DNA from: Sphingomonas japonica
Lineage (GTDB): Bacteria > Pseudomonadota > Alphaproteobacteria > Sphingomonadales > Sphingomonadaceae
Reading direction: 5' to 3'
DNA length: 64,000 nucleotides
Assembly (NCBI RefSeq): GCF_006346325.1
Contig: NZ_VDYR01000002.1
Location: 62,001 to 126,000 of the forward strand
In this document: positions 17,077 through 25,329 of the stretch, piece after piece
Position numbering within the stretch: the stretch's first letter is position 1
Layout of the letters: each line of letters opens with the position of its first letter
Program-made: the position numbers and the translations under genes
The notes under the pieces: model-generated
Database searches by the model: none
Told to the model about the DNA's origin: nothing
The model's input: only the letters and a program-made list of their open reading frames with translations

Positions 17077-18183
17077 TCACGTTTCGCGAGGAGCCGGACC
17101 GGTCGATTCGCGGATCTCGATGGCAAGATCGACCAGCCGGTCCGGCCTCGGGCCGCGCGCCGCATCCTCGATCATGTCGATCAGCAGGGTGGTCGCGTCG
17201 CTGGCCATCGTGCGCAGCGGACGATGGACGGTGGTGAGCGCTGGCGACACCATCCGCGCAAGGACGCTGCCGTCGAAGCCCGCCACCGACAGGTCCGCCG
17301 GCACGGCGATGCCCCGGCGGGTCGCCACCTTGAGAACGCCCGCGGCCATGATGTCGTTGCTGGCGAAGATGGCGGTAGGGCGCCGGTCGAGGGCAAGCAG
17401 CGTCTCCGCCGCCGCCACGCCGGAATCGAAGCCGTAATCGCCTTCGCGGACATACGCCGCCGTGAGATCGATGGCCGCCGCCTGCAACGCGGCGCGAAAC
17501 CCCTGCTCGCGCTCGGTCGCCGAGTGGAACGCGCGCGGGCCGGTGATGATGGCGATGCGGCGATGGCCCAATGCGATGAAATGGTCGGCGATGGCGTGCG
17601 CCCCGCGCCGCTCGTCGGACACCAGCATCGCCGGATAGGACGGGATGCGCACCGCGGCGAGGCCGACCACCGGTACCTTCAGGTCCGCAAGCGCCCTGGG
17701 AATCGCCGGCTGTTCGGAAACCGGTGGCAGCACGACCAGTCCGTCGACGCGCGACCGGCGCACGAAGGTGAGGATTTCCGATACGACATCGGCGTCGTCA
17801 TGCACGGCCGGATGGACCACGAGTTCATAGCCGCGCCCGACACAGGCATCGACGATGCCGCGCTGGACGGTATCGAGCACGAGCGCATTGGGGTCGTCGT
17901 GCACCATGCCGATCAGCGACGACCGCCCGACGGCAAGCGCGCGCGCCCGCAGGCTCGGGCTGAACCCCATCGCATCGATGACGCGCTGAACCTGCAGCCG
18001 CGTCTCGGCATTGACCTTGGGCGAGCGGTTGAGCACCCGGGACACCGTACGGATCGATACGTTCGCCGCCGCGGCGATGTCGTTGATCGTGACCCCGCCG
18101 GGATACGTGGACGAGGTGCGATCGGGTTCTTCGTCCACGGTCGCGGGTCCTCTGTTGCAAAGCGCCGCGACCGTCCTACGCAT
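17077..18183 (-). CDS. LacI-family transcriptional regulator
   Basis: 368 residues. HTH at about 31-52 (VTINDIAAAANVSIRTVSRVLN, with the minor-groove hinge Ala/Leu region RARALAVGRSSLIG following), then a periplasmic-binding-like effector domain (VVGLAAVRI..., AHAIADHFIALGHRRIAIITGP, ASNDIMAAGVLKVATRRGIAVPADLSVAGFDG). It is convergent with uxaC-uxuB and is the likely local regulator for uronate use; the 14-bp palindrome at 14143 is a candidate target. About 30 residues precede the HTH, so a later start is possible (for example a GTG near the HTH), but I keep the first ATG. Confidence 0.88.
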   Translation of the reverse strand: MRRTVAALCNRGPATVDEEPDRTSSTYPGGVTINDIAAAANVSIRTVSRVLNRSPKVNAETRLQVQRVIDAMGFSPSLRARALAVGRSSLIGMVHDDPNALVLDTVQRGIVDACVGRGYELVVHPAVHDDADVVSEILTFVRRSRVDGLVVLPPVSEQPAIPRALADLKVPVVGLAAVRIPSYPAMLVSDERRGAHAIADHFIALGHRRIAIITGPRAFHSATEREQGFRAALQAAAIDLTAAYVREGDYGFDSGVAAAETLLALDRRPTAIFASNDIMAAGVLKVATRRGIAVPADLSVAGFDGSVLARMVSPALTTVHRPLRTMASDATTLLIDMIEDAARGPRPDRLVDLAIEIRESTGPAPRET

Positions 18184-18314
18184 CGCTGCGGAAGAGGAAA
18201 AGCGGCCTTCCCGCGACCGGGTAGGATTTATCCGCCGCAGAACAGCGGGGCGAGAGGGCGCCCCGGGCCCGGTCGCCGCGACGCCGATTGGATTCAGGAG
18301 ATATACGTCGATGC

Positions 18315-18391
<77 letters not shown>

Positions 18392-18435
18392 CTGAGTGAT
18401 CGGGTAGCAGAGCCTCTGCACGGTTGCCAGTCGAA

Positions 18436-18816
18436 TTAGCCGGCCGGCAGGTCGATCGGCTGGAACGTGCCAAGGCCGCAGGTCGGGCCGGGAATGCCGC
18501 CGCCCGTCGGCCGTACCTGTACGGTGTCGATCGAGCAGAGTTGGCCGCCATCGGTGCGATAGGTGAAGCTGCGGCTGATGGTCAGCATCGAGCAGGCAAT
18601 GGGCAGCGTATTGCGATAGGTGACGCCGTCGCGCGTGCGGAAATCGACGATGGTATCGCTGCGCACCTGAGTCTCCCGGATGCGGCTGGATTCGATGCAG
18701 TTTACTGCCGGCCCCACCGGTGCGGCATCCGCCCATTGCGATGGCGTCGCGCCGTCCTGAACACAGCCGCACAGCATGGCTGCCAGCACCATAGAAGCGA
18801 TCAGCGGGATGCGCAT
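18436..18816 (-). CDS. Small putative lipoprotein, DUF6491-like
   Basis: 126 residues with a lipoprotein signal peptide (MRIPLIASMVLAAMLCGC; Cys at about 16 or 18). The mature part has four further cysteines and the pattern NCIESSRIRETQVRSDTIVDF, then RNTLPIACSML..FSYRT-like and QLCSIDTVQV. This arrangement (ionised residue patch, R-D-G-x-T-Y-R-N-T-L-P, cysteines) matches what I recall of DUF6491, a cell-envelope family without known role; the assignment is tentative. It ends 4 nt before the nth gene stop, same strand, but downstream of nth. Confidence 0.7.
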   Translation of the reverse strand: MRIPLIASMVLAAMLCGCVQDGATPSQWADAAPVGPAVNCIESSRIRETQVRSDTIVDFRTRDGVTYRNTLPIACSMLTISRSFTYRTDGGQLCSIDTVQVRPTGGGIPGPTCGLGTFQPIDLPAG

Positions 18817-18820
18817 GGCG

Positions 18821-19498
18821 TCATGCCTTCAATGTCGCGGATCGCCGCCGGGCGGCGGCCGCGGGCTGCGGGGTCTTGGGCTTGAACACACAAAGGTCGG
18901 CAACGCTGCATCGCCAGCATTCGGGCGTCCGCGCCTTGCACACATAGCGGCCATGCAGGATCAGCCAGTGATGCGCGTGCAGCCGAAAGGGCTGGGGCGT
19001 CGCCTTGTCGAGCGCTTTCTCGACCGCCAGCACGGTCTTGCCACGGGCGAGGCCGGTGCGGTTGCAGACGCGGAAGATGTGGGTATCGACCGCAAAGGTC
19101 TCTGCGCCGAACGCGGTGTTCATCACGACGTTGGCGGTCTTGCGGCCGACACCGGGCAGCGCTTCGAGCGCATCGCGGTCGGCCGGGACGGTGCCGCCAT
19201 GGTCGGCGATCAGCGCTGCGCTGAGCGCGATGACGTTCTTCGCCTTGGTATTGAACAGTCCGATCGTGCGGATGTGCTGGCGCAGCGCCTCCTCGCCCAG
19301 CGCCACCATCTGCTCTGGCGTACCGACCTCAGCGAACAGGGCGCGGGTCGCCCGATTGACGCCGGCGTCGGTCGATTGCGCCGAAAGCACTACCGCCACC
19401 AGCAGCTGGAAGACATTGTCCGATACAAGCTCGGTTTCGGGGTGAGGGTTGTCCTGCGCCAGCCGCGCATAGAATTCGACGACGTCCGCTTTCTTCAA
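18821..19498 (-). CDS. nth: Endonuclease III
   Basis: 225 residues from a TTG start at 19498 whose TTGA overlaps the dapB stop; an ATG at 19552 would lie 58 nt inside dapB. DNA glycosylase/AP lyase for oxidised pyrimidines. It has the helix-hairpin-helix LPGVGRKTANVVMNTAFG with catalytic Lys, the catalytic Asp in FAVDTHIFRV, and the [4Fe-4S] loop C-x6-C-x2-C-x5-C (CKARTPECWRCSVADLC). All key residues are intact. Coupled translation from dapB through an unusual TTG start is likely. Confidence 0.93.
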   Translation of the reverse strand: MKKADVVEFYARLAQDNPHPETELVSDNVFQLLVAVVLSAQSTDAGVNRATRALFAEVGTPEQMVALGEEALRQHIRTIGLFNTKAKNVIALSAALIADHGGTVPADRDALEALPGVGRKTANVVMNTAFGAETFAVDTHIFRVCNRTGLARGKTVLAVEKALDKATPQPFRLHAHHWLILHGRYVCKARTPECWRCSVADLCVFKPKTPQPAAAARRRSATLKA

Positions 19499-20223
19499 AG
19501 GCCCAGCACCTGATCCATCGTGTATCGGCCCGCCGGCTTGCCCGCGAGCCACTGTGCCGCGCGCACCGCGCCGCGCGCGAAGATCGCGCGATCCTCGGCG
19601 CGATGTACGAGCTCGATCCGCTCGCCGTCGCCGGCGAAGACTACCAGGTGATCTCCGACGACCGAGCCGCCGCGCATGCTGGCAAACCCGATCGTCCCGC
19701 GCGCACGCGATCCGGTCAGCCCGGCACGGCCAACCACGCCCGATTCGGCAAGCGTCGAGCCACGGCCGGACGCCGCCGCCTCGCCCAGCATCAGCGCGGT
19801 TCCCGACGGTGCATCGACCTTTTCGCGGTGATGCATCTCTGCGATCTCGATATCCCAGTCCGCGCCGAGCCGAGCGGCGGCATCGCGCACCAGGGCAAGC
19901 AGCATGCCCAGGCCCAGCGAGGTATTTCCAGTCTGCAAAATGGCGATTTCGGTGGCCGCGGCGTCGATCAGCGCATGATGGCTGGCGCCAAGCCCCGTGG
20001 TCCCGACGACGATCGGCGTGCGCGCAGCCCGCGCGGCGGCGAGATGTGCCTCCAGCGCCGCGGGTGCCGAAAAATCGACCAGCACGTCGCAGGCTTGCGC
20101 AAGTTGCCTCGGGTCATCGCCGACATCGCACCCGCCCGCAGGGACAGCATCGAGCGCGGGCATCGCCGCGACGATCGCCTGACCCATCCGCCCTTCACTG
20201 CCGTAGATTCCGATCCGCGTCAT
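19495..20223 (-). CDS. dapB: 4-hydroxy-tetrahydrodipicolinate reductase
   Basis: 242 residues from the ATG at 20223 (GAGGGG 6 nt upstream). NAD(P)H-dependent step in lysine and diaminopimelate synthesis. It starts MTRIGIYGSEGRMGQAIV (nucleotide loop G-x-x-G-R-M-G), has VGTTGLGASHHALIDAAA, and the substrate-binding and catalytic motif AEMHHREKVDAPSGTALMLGEA. Slightly shorter than E. coli DapB (273 aa), as is usual for alphaproteobacteria. Its stop overlaps the TTG start of nth. Confidence 0.95.
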   Translation of the reverse strand: MTRIGIYGSEGRMGQAIVAAMPALDAVPAGGCDVGDDPRQLAQACDVLVDFSAPAALEAHLAAARAARTPIVVGTTGLGASHHALIDAAATEIAILQTGNTSLGLGMLLALVRDAAARLGADWDIEIAEMHHREKVDAPSGTALMLGEAAASGRGSTLAESGVVGRAGLTGSRARGTIGFASMRGGSVVGDHLVVFAGDGERIELVHRAEDRAIFARGAVRAAQWLAGKPAGRYTMDQVLGL

Positions 20224-20352
20224 CGCGATCCCCTCATTGTATCGATGCAGTGATGGCAGAAAGGGCCGCGCTCCAACAGGTCTTACAAATAGGCAGCGGT
20301 CGCGTTCTGCCAACAGGACAAGCGCTCCCGTTTTCCGATCGCACCCCGGTGC

Positions 20353-20364
20353 GTAACCGGTTAC
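20353..20364. promoter_or_regulatory. AACCGGTT palindrome upstream of the GH3 gene
   Basis: GTAACCGGTTAC, a perfect 12-bp palindrome 89 nt before the GH3 start. An almost identical site occurs before the TonB receptor gene (28485-28496). Shared, symmetric, CG-centred sites suggest a LacI-family regulator common to both promoters. Confidence 0.6.
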
Positions 20365-20453
20365 ACAAAGGCTGGGCGCGGGGTTCCGCAGCAGTGGTCG
20401 AGCGATCGCGCGCTGCGCCGCGGCGGGGCAGGAAAAGGAAGGGACTTCGAAAA

Positions 20454-22739
20454 GTGCACGACGGGTCGATTTCGCGCCGTGCTGCGCTGTTGGGCATCGG
20501 ACTCGCCAGTGCGTGGGCGGCGAGCCCGGTGCGCGCGCTGCTGCGCAGCGCCGATACCCGGACGGCGCCTGCTTTCGTCGAAGCGCTGATCGCGCGCATG
20601 ACGATCGCCGAAAAGGCCGGGCAGCTCAGCCTGATGTCGGCGGCGTGGGGCGGCGGCAACGCCGCCGCGCTCAATCCGCCGAGCGGTTCCGATTTCCCGC
20701 AACAAATCGAGGACGCGGTCGCGGGCAGGCTGACCGGCGTGTTCAACGGCAACGGTGCGCGCATGGCGCTGGCGATGCAGACCGCCGTAATGGAGCGGTC
20801 GCGGCTGAAGATCCCGCTGCTGTTCGCGGCCGATGTCATCCACGGCCATCGTACCGTATTCCCGATGCCGGTGGCCGAAGCCGCGACGTTTGAGCCTGCC
20901 ATCGCCGAGGCGACCGCACGGATCGCTGCGTTCGAGGCGGCAGGTGCGGGGATCGACTGGACCTTTGCGCCGATGGTCGATGTTTCGCGCGACCAGCGCT
21001 GGGGCCGCGCCGCCGAGGGGGCGGGGGAAGACGTTCTGCTCAACCGGTTGTTCGCTGCCGCGCGCGTGCGCGGGTTCCAGGGGAACGATCTGGCGTCGCC
21101 CGACACGATGATGGCGTGCCCCAAGCATCTCGTGGCCTATGGTGCGGCCGAGGCGGGGCTCGATTACAACAGCGTCGACCTGTCCGAACGCACGCTGCGC
21201 GAAGTCTATCTGCCGCCGTTCGAGGCCGCCTATGCCGCGGGCGCGATGTCGACGATGGCGTCCTTCAACGAAATTGCCGGCATCCCGTCGACGGCGAATG
21301 ACTGGTTATTGACGACGGTGCTGCGCGAGGAGTTCGGGTTCGCGGGCATCGTCGTGTCGGATTACACGAGCGACGAGGAATTGGTCGCGCATGGCTTTGC
21401 CGCCGATCGCCGAGAGGCGGCGAAACTGGCGCTGCTCGCCGGGGTCGACCTCAGCATGCAGAGCAATCTCTATACTTCGTATCTGCCCGATCTGGTGGCG
21501 AGCGGCGAGGTGCCGATGGCGGTGGTCGACCGGTCGGTGCGCCGGATACTGACGGTCAAGGCGATGCTGGGGCTGTTCGAGGATCCGTTCCGGCGGATCA
21601 GCGTCGCGCGCGAGGCGCAGCGGTCGCGATTGCCGAGAAACCTCGCGGTCGCTCGCGAGGCAGCGCGCAAGTCGATCGTGCTGCTGGAGAATCGTGACAA
21701 CCTGCTGCCGCTCGCCAAAACGGGCCGGATCGCGTTGATCGGTCCATTCGCGGGATCGAAGGCCGACTGCAACGGACCGCAATGCGTCTATGCCGACAAT
21801 GCCGATGCCGTCGATCTGGCGACCGGCGTGCGTGCTGCCATCGGCGAACGGGCAAGCGTGACGGTTACGCCGGGGACCGGGATCGAAGACGCGCTGCCCG
21901 GCGGGATCGACGCGGCGGTGGCGGCGGCGAACGCGGCCGATGTCGTCGTCCTCGCGATCGGGGAAGGAACGGCGATGGCGGGCGAGGCGCAGTCGCGCAC
22001 CGACATCCGTATTCCGGAACCGCAACAGGCACTCGCCGAGGCGGTCGCCGCGACCGGCACGCCGATCGTCGTCGTGCTCAAGAACGGGCGCGCGATGGCG
22101 CTGCACGGGGCCGTGCGCGACGCGCAGGCGATCCTCGTGACGTGGTTTCTGGGATCGGAGACCGGCCATGCCATCGCCGACATCCTGTTCGGCGACCATG
22201 CGCCATCGGGCCGCCTGCCGGTCAGCTTCCCGTATGAGAGCGGGCAGCAACCCTATTATTACGATCGCAAGGCGACGGGCCGTCCCGCGCCGGTCAGTAC
22301 CGAGCGTCCATCCTATCGCACCTACTGGCGCACCGTGCCGAACGCGGCGCTTTGGCCGTTCGGGCACGGCCTGACCTATGGCAAGGTCGCCTATTCGGCC
22401 CCGTCCATCCCGGCGACGATGGGGTGGAACGGGTCGGTGGAAGTCGCCGCGACCGTGACCAACACAGGCCGGCGGTCGTGCGAGGAACTCGTCCAGCTCT
22501 ATATTCGCGACCGCGCCGCCAGCGTCACCCAGCCGGTGCGCAAGCTCAAGGCGTTTCGCAAGGTCTGGCTGGCTCCGGGCGCACGGGAAATCGTGCGGTT
22601 CACGCTGCGCCGCGACGACCTGCTGTTTCGGGGCCGCACGCTGGAGGCGACTGTCGAGCCGGGCGATTTCGACGTCTGGATTGCACCCTCGGCGCAGGAC
22701 GAGGGCGCATACGGGGTTTTCAGGCTGGAACCCGCGTGA
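20454..22739 (+). CDS. GH3 beta-glucosidase / beta-xylosidase
   Basis: 761 residues from a GTG at 20454, the start that gives a plausible export signal (HDGSISRRAALLGIGLASAWA; the S-R-R pattern suggests Tat or Sec export). N-terminal GH3 barrel: LLFAADVIHGHRTVFPMPV, WTFAPMVDVSRDQRWGRAAEGAGED, CPKHLVAYGAAEAGLDYN, and the nucleophile Asp near residue 303 in VVSDYTSDEE. Then the alpha/beta sandwich (AIGEGTAMAGEAQSRTDI) and a C-terminal FN3-like domain (GLTYGKVAYS onward). Length and order resemble BglX. It releases terminal glucose or xylose from oligosaccharides in the periplasm. It is convergent with the GH43-type gene of the receptor operon. Confidence 0.9.
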   Translation: MHDGSISRRAALLGIGLASAWAASPVRALLRSADTRTAPAFVEALIARMTIAEKAGQLSLMSAAWGGGNAAALNPPSGSDFPQQIEDAVAGRLTGVFNGNGARMALAMQTAVMERSRLKIPLLFAADVIHGHRTVFPMPVAEAATFEPAIAEATARIAAFEAAGAGIDWTFAPMVDVSRDQRWGRAAEGAGEDVLLNRLFAAARVRGFQGNDLASPDTMMACPKHLVAYGAAEAGLDYNSVDLSERTLREVYLPPFEAAYAAGAMSTMASFNEIAGIPSTANDWLLTTVLREEFGFAGIVVSDYTSDEELVAHGFAADRREAAKLALLAGVDLSMQSNLYTSYLPDLVASGEVPMAVVDRSVRRILTVKAMLGLFEDPFRRISVAREAQRSRLPRNLAVAREAARKSIVLLENRDNLLPLAKTGRIALIGPFAGSKADCNGPQCVYADNADAVDLATGVRAAIGERASVTVTPGTGIEDALPGGIDAAVAAANAADVVVLAIGEGTAMAGEAQSRTDIRIPEPQQALAEAVAATGTPIVVVLKNGRAMALHGAVRDAQAILVTWFLGSETGHAIADILFGDHAPSGRLPVSFPYESGQQPYYYDRKATGRPAPVSTERPSYRTYWRTVPNAALWPFGHGLTYGKVAYSAPSIPATMGWNGSVEVAATVTNTGRRSCEELVQLYIRDRAASVTQPVRKLKAFRKVWLAPGAREIVRFTLRRDDLLFRGRTLEATVEPGDFDVWIAPSAQDEGAYGVFRLEPA

Positions 22740-22745
22740 TCGACG

Positions 22746-24572
22746 TCATTCAACCGCCACCGTTCTGCTGAGCGCTGACACGCCGCTTTCGTTGAACGCC
22801 TCGACCGCGACGTGATAGCCCTGACCCACTGTGAGCGCGCGCAGTTCCTTGTTCAGCACCGGCCCGTCGCCCAGCTCGTCCGCCCATAGCTGATAGGTCA
22901 GCGCCAGCCGGTCGGGGCGGATACCCCAGCGGATGTTATAGCCGACCGCACTGGGTACCTTCGCCCAGGATATCAGCGCGTTGCGCGGGTCGCTGTCGCG
23001 CTTCGCCATCACCCGCTGCGGCGTTGCCGGATCCTTGCCGCCCGCACTGCCGAACACGCGCAGGTCGCTGATCGCCAGATACGCCGCGCCGACATGGCCG
23101 TGGACATAGCGGACATAGCGCGCGGTGACTGGAGCGGGGAGCTGCAGATAGGCGTTGGCGCGATCGCGGCGGTCCGGCCCGGTGTCGGCCAGCGGGGTCC
23201 ATGCCTTGCCGTCCAGCGAGGATTCCAGCTTGAACTCGGTATAGACATCGGGACCGTCGCCATAGAGCCCGGCCTTGTAGTCGGCGAAATTGACCTGCAC
23301 CGCGCGCACCGTCTTGGCCGCTCCCAGATCGAGCGTCAGCGTCTGGCCCGGCGCCTTGTCGGTCGCGACCCAGAAGCTGCGCGGATCCTCGTCGGTCGCG
23401 CGATCGGGCGTGAACTCGCCGAGCGTCGTCGATGCGGTCGCGGGCTTGCGATACGACAACAGCATCCAGCCGGTGAACAGGTCGTCGATATCCTCGACTT
23501 TCCCGGTGGGCATGATGTGCGGAAAGTCGCCGAAGCGCGACGAGACCATCATCTGTCCATCGTCGGTGAACGTCGTCGGGAACAGGTTGATGCGGCGTTC
23601 GAAATCCCAGTTATAGCCGATCCAAGGCGTTCCCGAGTTCCACCAGTTTCCGTATTTGTCCTCGACCGTCGAACCATGCCCCGCACCCTCGACGAACCCG
23701 CCGGGCTTGTAGGCAATCGGATTGTACGGGGCATAGGTGAACGGCCCCAGCGGCTTGTCCGAGACATAGGTGCCGTTGGCGTAGGCGTTGAACTCGGTAC
23801 CCGGCGCGCCGTATTGGAGATAATATCTGCCGCGGACCTTGGTCATCCACGCGCCTTCCATGAACGGCGTGGTTGCGGCACCGGCCTTGTTCAGCCCGTC
23901 ATGATCCTGGCCAAATCGCTCCCATCCGTGGCGATCGGGATGCAGGCCGAGCATTTCGACCGGCTTGCCCTTGTACGTGAAGCGCCCGTCCATCCCGATC
24001 TCGATGCCGTAGAGCGGGAACACGTTCGACGAATTCCAGTACATGTACCATTTGCCGTCATCGTCCTTGAACAGCGCAGGGTCCCATGGCCCCGGCGGCA
24101 CGCGGCCGTCGCCCGATCGGATCAGTTCCTCTTCGAACGGCCGCACCGCCCCGGGCAGCGGCGGCATCGTGCGGTCGAACCATTCCAGATTGCCGCTGGC
24201 GGGATCGGTGGTGACATAGACCTGCTCGGGCGCGGTCATCGACGGCATCAGGTAGAGCTTGTCGCCGTCGACCCATGCGGCGGGCGCAATGACGCTGTCA
24301 TACGGCCATTTGCTGGGTTTGATGAACTGCCAGTCGACCAGGTCGGCCGAGCGCCAATAGCCGTCGGCGAGTGTCTGGAAGAGGTAATATTCGTCCTTGT
24401 AGCGCACGATCGCCGGGTCGGCCCCGGTGCGGAACGAGATGCCGCGATCCTCCTGCTCGAAATTATAGCAGTAATCGATATCGATCGGATTGGCGTACGT
24501 TTTCACCGCCTGTGCCGATGCAGGGGGGGCGAGCACGAGGCTGGCGGCGGCGAGGCCGATCCGGAACGACAC
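22746..24572 (-). CDS. Exported GH43-like glycosidase with discoidin and FN3 domains
   Basis: 608 residues from a GTG with GGGAGAAG 5 nt upstream. Signal peptide to about residue 20 (LAPPASAQA). A five-bladed propeller follows, with TGADPAIVRYKDEYYLFQT (catalytic base Asp), APAAWVDGDKLYLMPSM, GPWDPALFKDDDGKWYMYW (pKa-modulating Asp) and FMEGAWMTKVRGRYYLQYG (candidate acid Glu). Residues about 375-515 look like an F5/8 type C (discoidin) domain, with a FN3-like segment from 520 to the end. Family GH43 cleaves arabinose or xylose side chains; the exact specificity is not readable. It is the last gene of the receptor operon, 25 nt after DUF6445. Confidence 0.82.
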   Translation of the reverse strand: MSFRIGLAAASLVLAPPASAQAVKTYANPIDIDYCYNFEQEDRGISFRTGADPAIVRYKDEYYLFQTLADGYWRSADLVDWQFIKPSKWPYDSVIAPAAWVDGDKLYLMPSMTAPEQVYVTTDPASGNLEWFDRTMPPLPGAVRPFEEELIRSGDGRVPPGPWDPALFKDDDGKWYMYWNSSNVFPLYGIEIGMDGRFTYKGKPVEMLGLHPDRHGWERFGQDHDGLNKAGAATTPFMEGAWMTKVRGRYYLQYGAPGTEFNAYANGTYVSDKPLGPFTYAPYNPIAYKPGGFVEGAGHGSTVEDKYGNWWNSGTPWIGYNWDFERRINLFPTTFTDDGQMMVSSRFGDFPHIMPTGKVEDIDDLFTGWMLLSYRKPATASTTLGEFTPDRATDEDPRSFWVATDKAPGQTLTLDLGAAKTVRAVQVNFADYKAGLYGDGPDVYTEFKLESSLDGKAWTPLADTGPDRRDRANAYLQLPAPVTARYVRYVHGHVGAAYLAISDLRVFGSAGGKDPATPQRVMAKRDSDPRNALISWAKVPSAVGYNIRWGIRPDRLALTYQLWADELGDGPVLNKELRALTVGQGYHVAVEAFNESGVSALSRTVAVE

Positions 24573-24597
24573 TGGACTTCTCCCGATGGTCGGTGCG

Positions 24598-25278
24598 TCA
24601 GCGCACCTGGATGAACAGATTGGCGGTCAGCCGCCCGCGCCGGGGATCGGCGCTCAACTCCATATCCGCCGGGATGACCCCTGAATGGAGGAGCGCGCCG
24701 CGATACATGACGAGCCGGTCGGGAACGGCCTCGACCGCGGCGATCGCTTCATAGGCGGCGTTCGACCCTGCGATGTAGCCGGGCGCGGTTGCCTCGGCCT
24801 CGGCTCGCGCACGCGCCAGATACGGCGCAAGATTGGCGTCGGTCAGCTGCTCGATTCCGCTAGCGCGGTGGCGATAGAAGGAGGTGCCGGTACCGGGCGC
24901 GACCGAGAGGTAGTGCAGGATCGCGATCGTCCTGAGATCGGTCGAATCGAAATGCGGCGCGCGCTGCGCGGGCGCCAGTGTCGCAGGATCGGCGGTGACC
25001 ATCGAGAAGCTGGCCTCGATCAGGTCGAATGCGTCGGTCGCGAACGCGCCGCCGATATAGGGGGCAAGCGCCTGGAGCAGCCGATCGACATACCCGCTGG
25101 CGGCAGCGTCCTCCTTGCCGATCACCCGGCGCAATCCGGGATACAGCGTCTTCTGCGCCGGCGGATAAGGCTGCATGGCGTCGGCGATATCGATGATCGC
25201 GCCGACGTCGCCGGTCATGTCGTCGACCAGGACGAGAGGATGCTCGCCATGTCCGAACCTGCGCAATTCCGGCTTCAT
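24598..25278 (-). CDS. DUF6445-family protein (possible 2OG-Fe(II) oxygenase fold)
   Basis: 226 residues, no signal peptide. APHFDSTD in the middle, ILHYLSVAPGTGTSFYRHR and near the end LLHSGVIPADM...GRLTANLFIQ give an H-x-D...H...R arrangement like iron(II)/2-oxoglutarate oxygenases. DUF6445 proteins recur beside TonB receptors and tryptophan-halogenase-like flavoproteins in sphingomonads, Caulobacter and Xanthomonas, but the activity is unproven. It lies 51 nt downstream of the TonB receptor and 25 nt before the GH43-like gene, in the same direction. Confidence 0.75.
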   Translation of the reverse strand: MKPELRRFGHGEHPLVLVDDMTGDVGAIIDIADAMQPYPPAQKTLYPGLRRVIGKEDAAASGYVDRLLQALAPYIGGAFATDAFDLIEASFSMVTADPATLAPAQRAPHFDSTDLRTIAILHYLSVAPGTGTSFYRHRASGIEQLTDANLAPYLARARAEAEATAPGYIAGSNAAYEAIAAVEAVPDRLVMYRGALLHSGVIPADMELSADPRRGRLTANLFIQVR

Positions 25279-25329
25279 ACCATTCCGCCTCGGCCTACTC
25301 CGCCCCTGTGACGGTTCGACGGCACGCTA

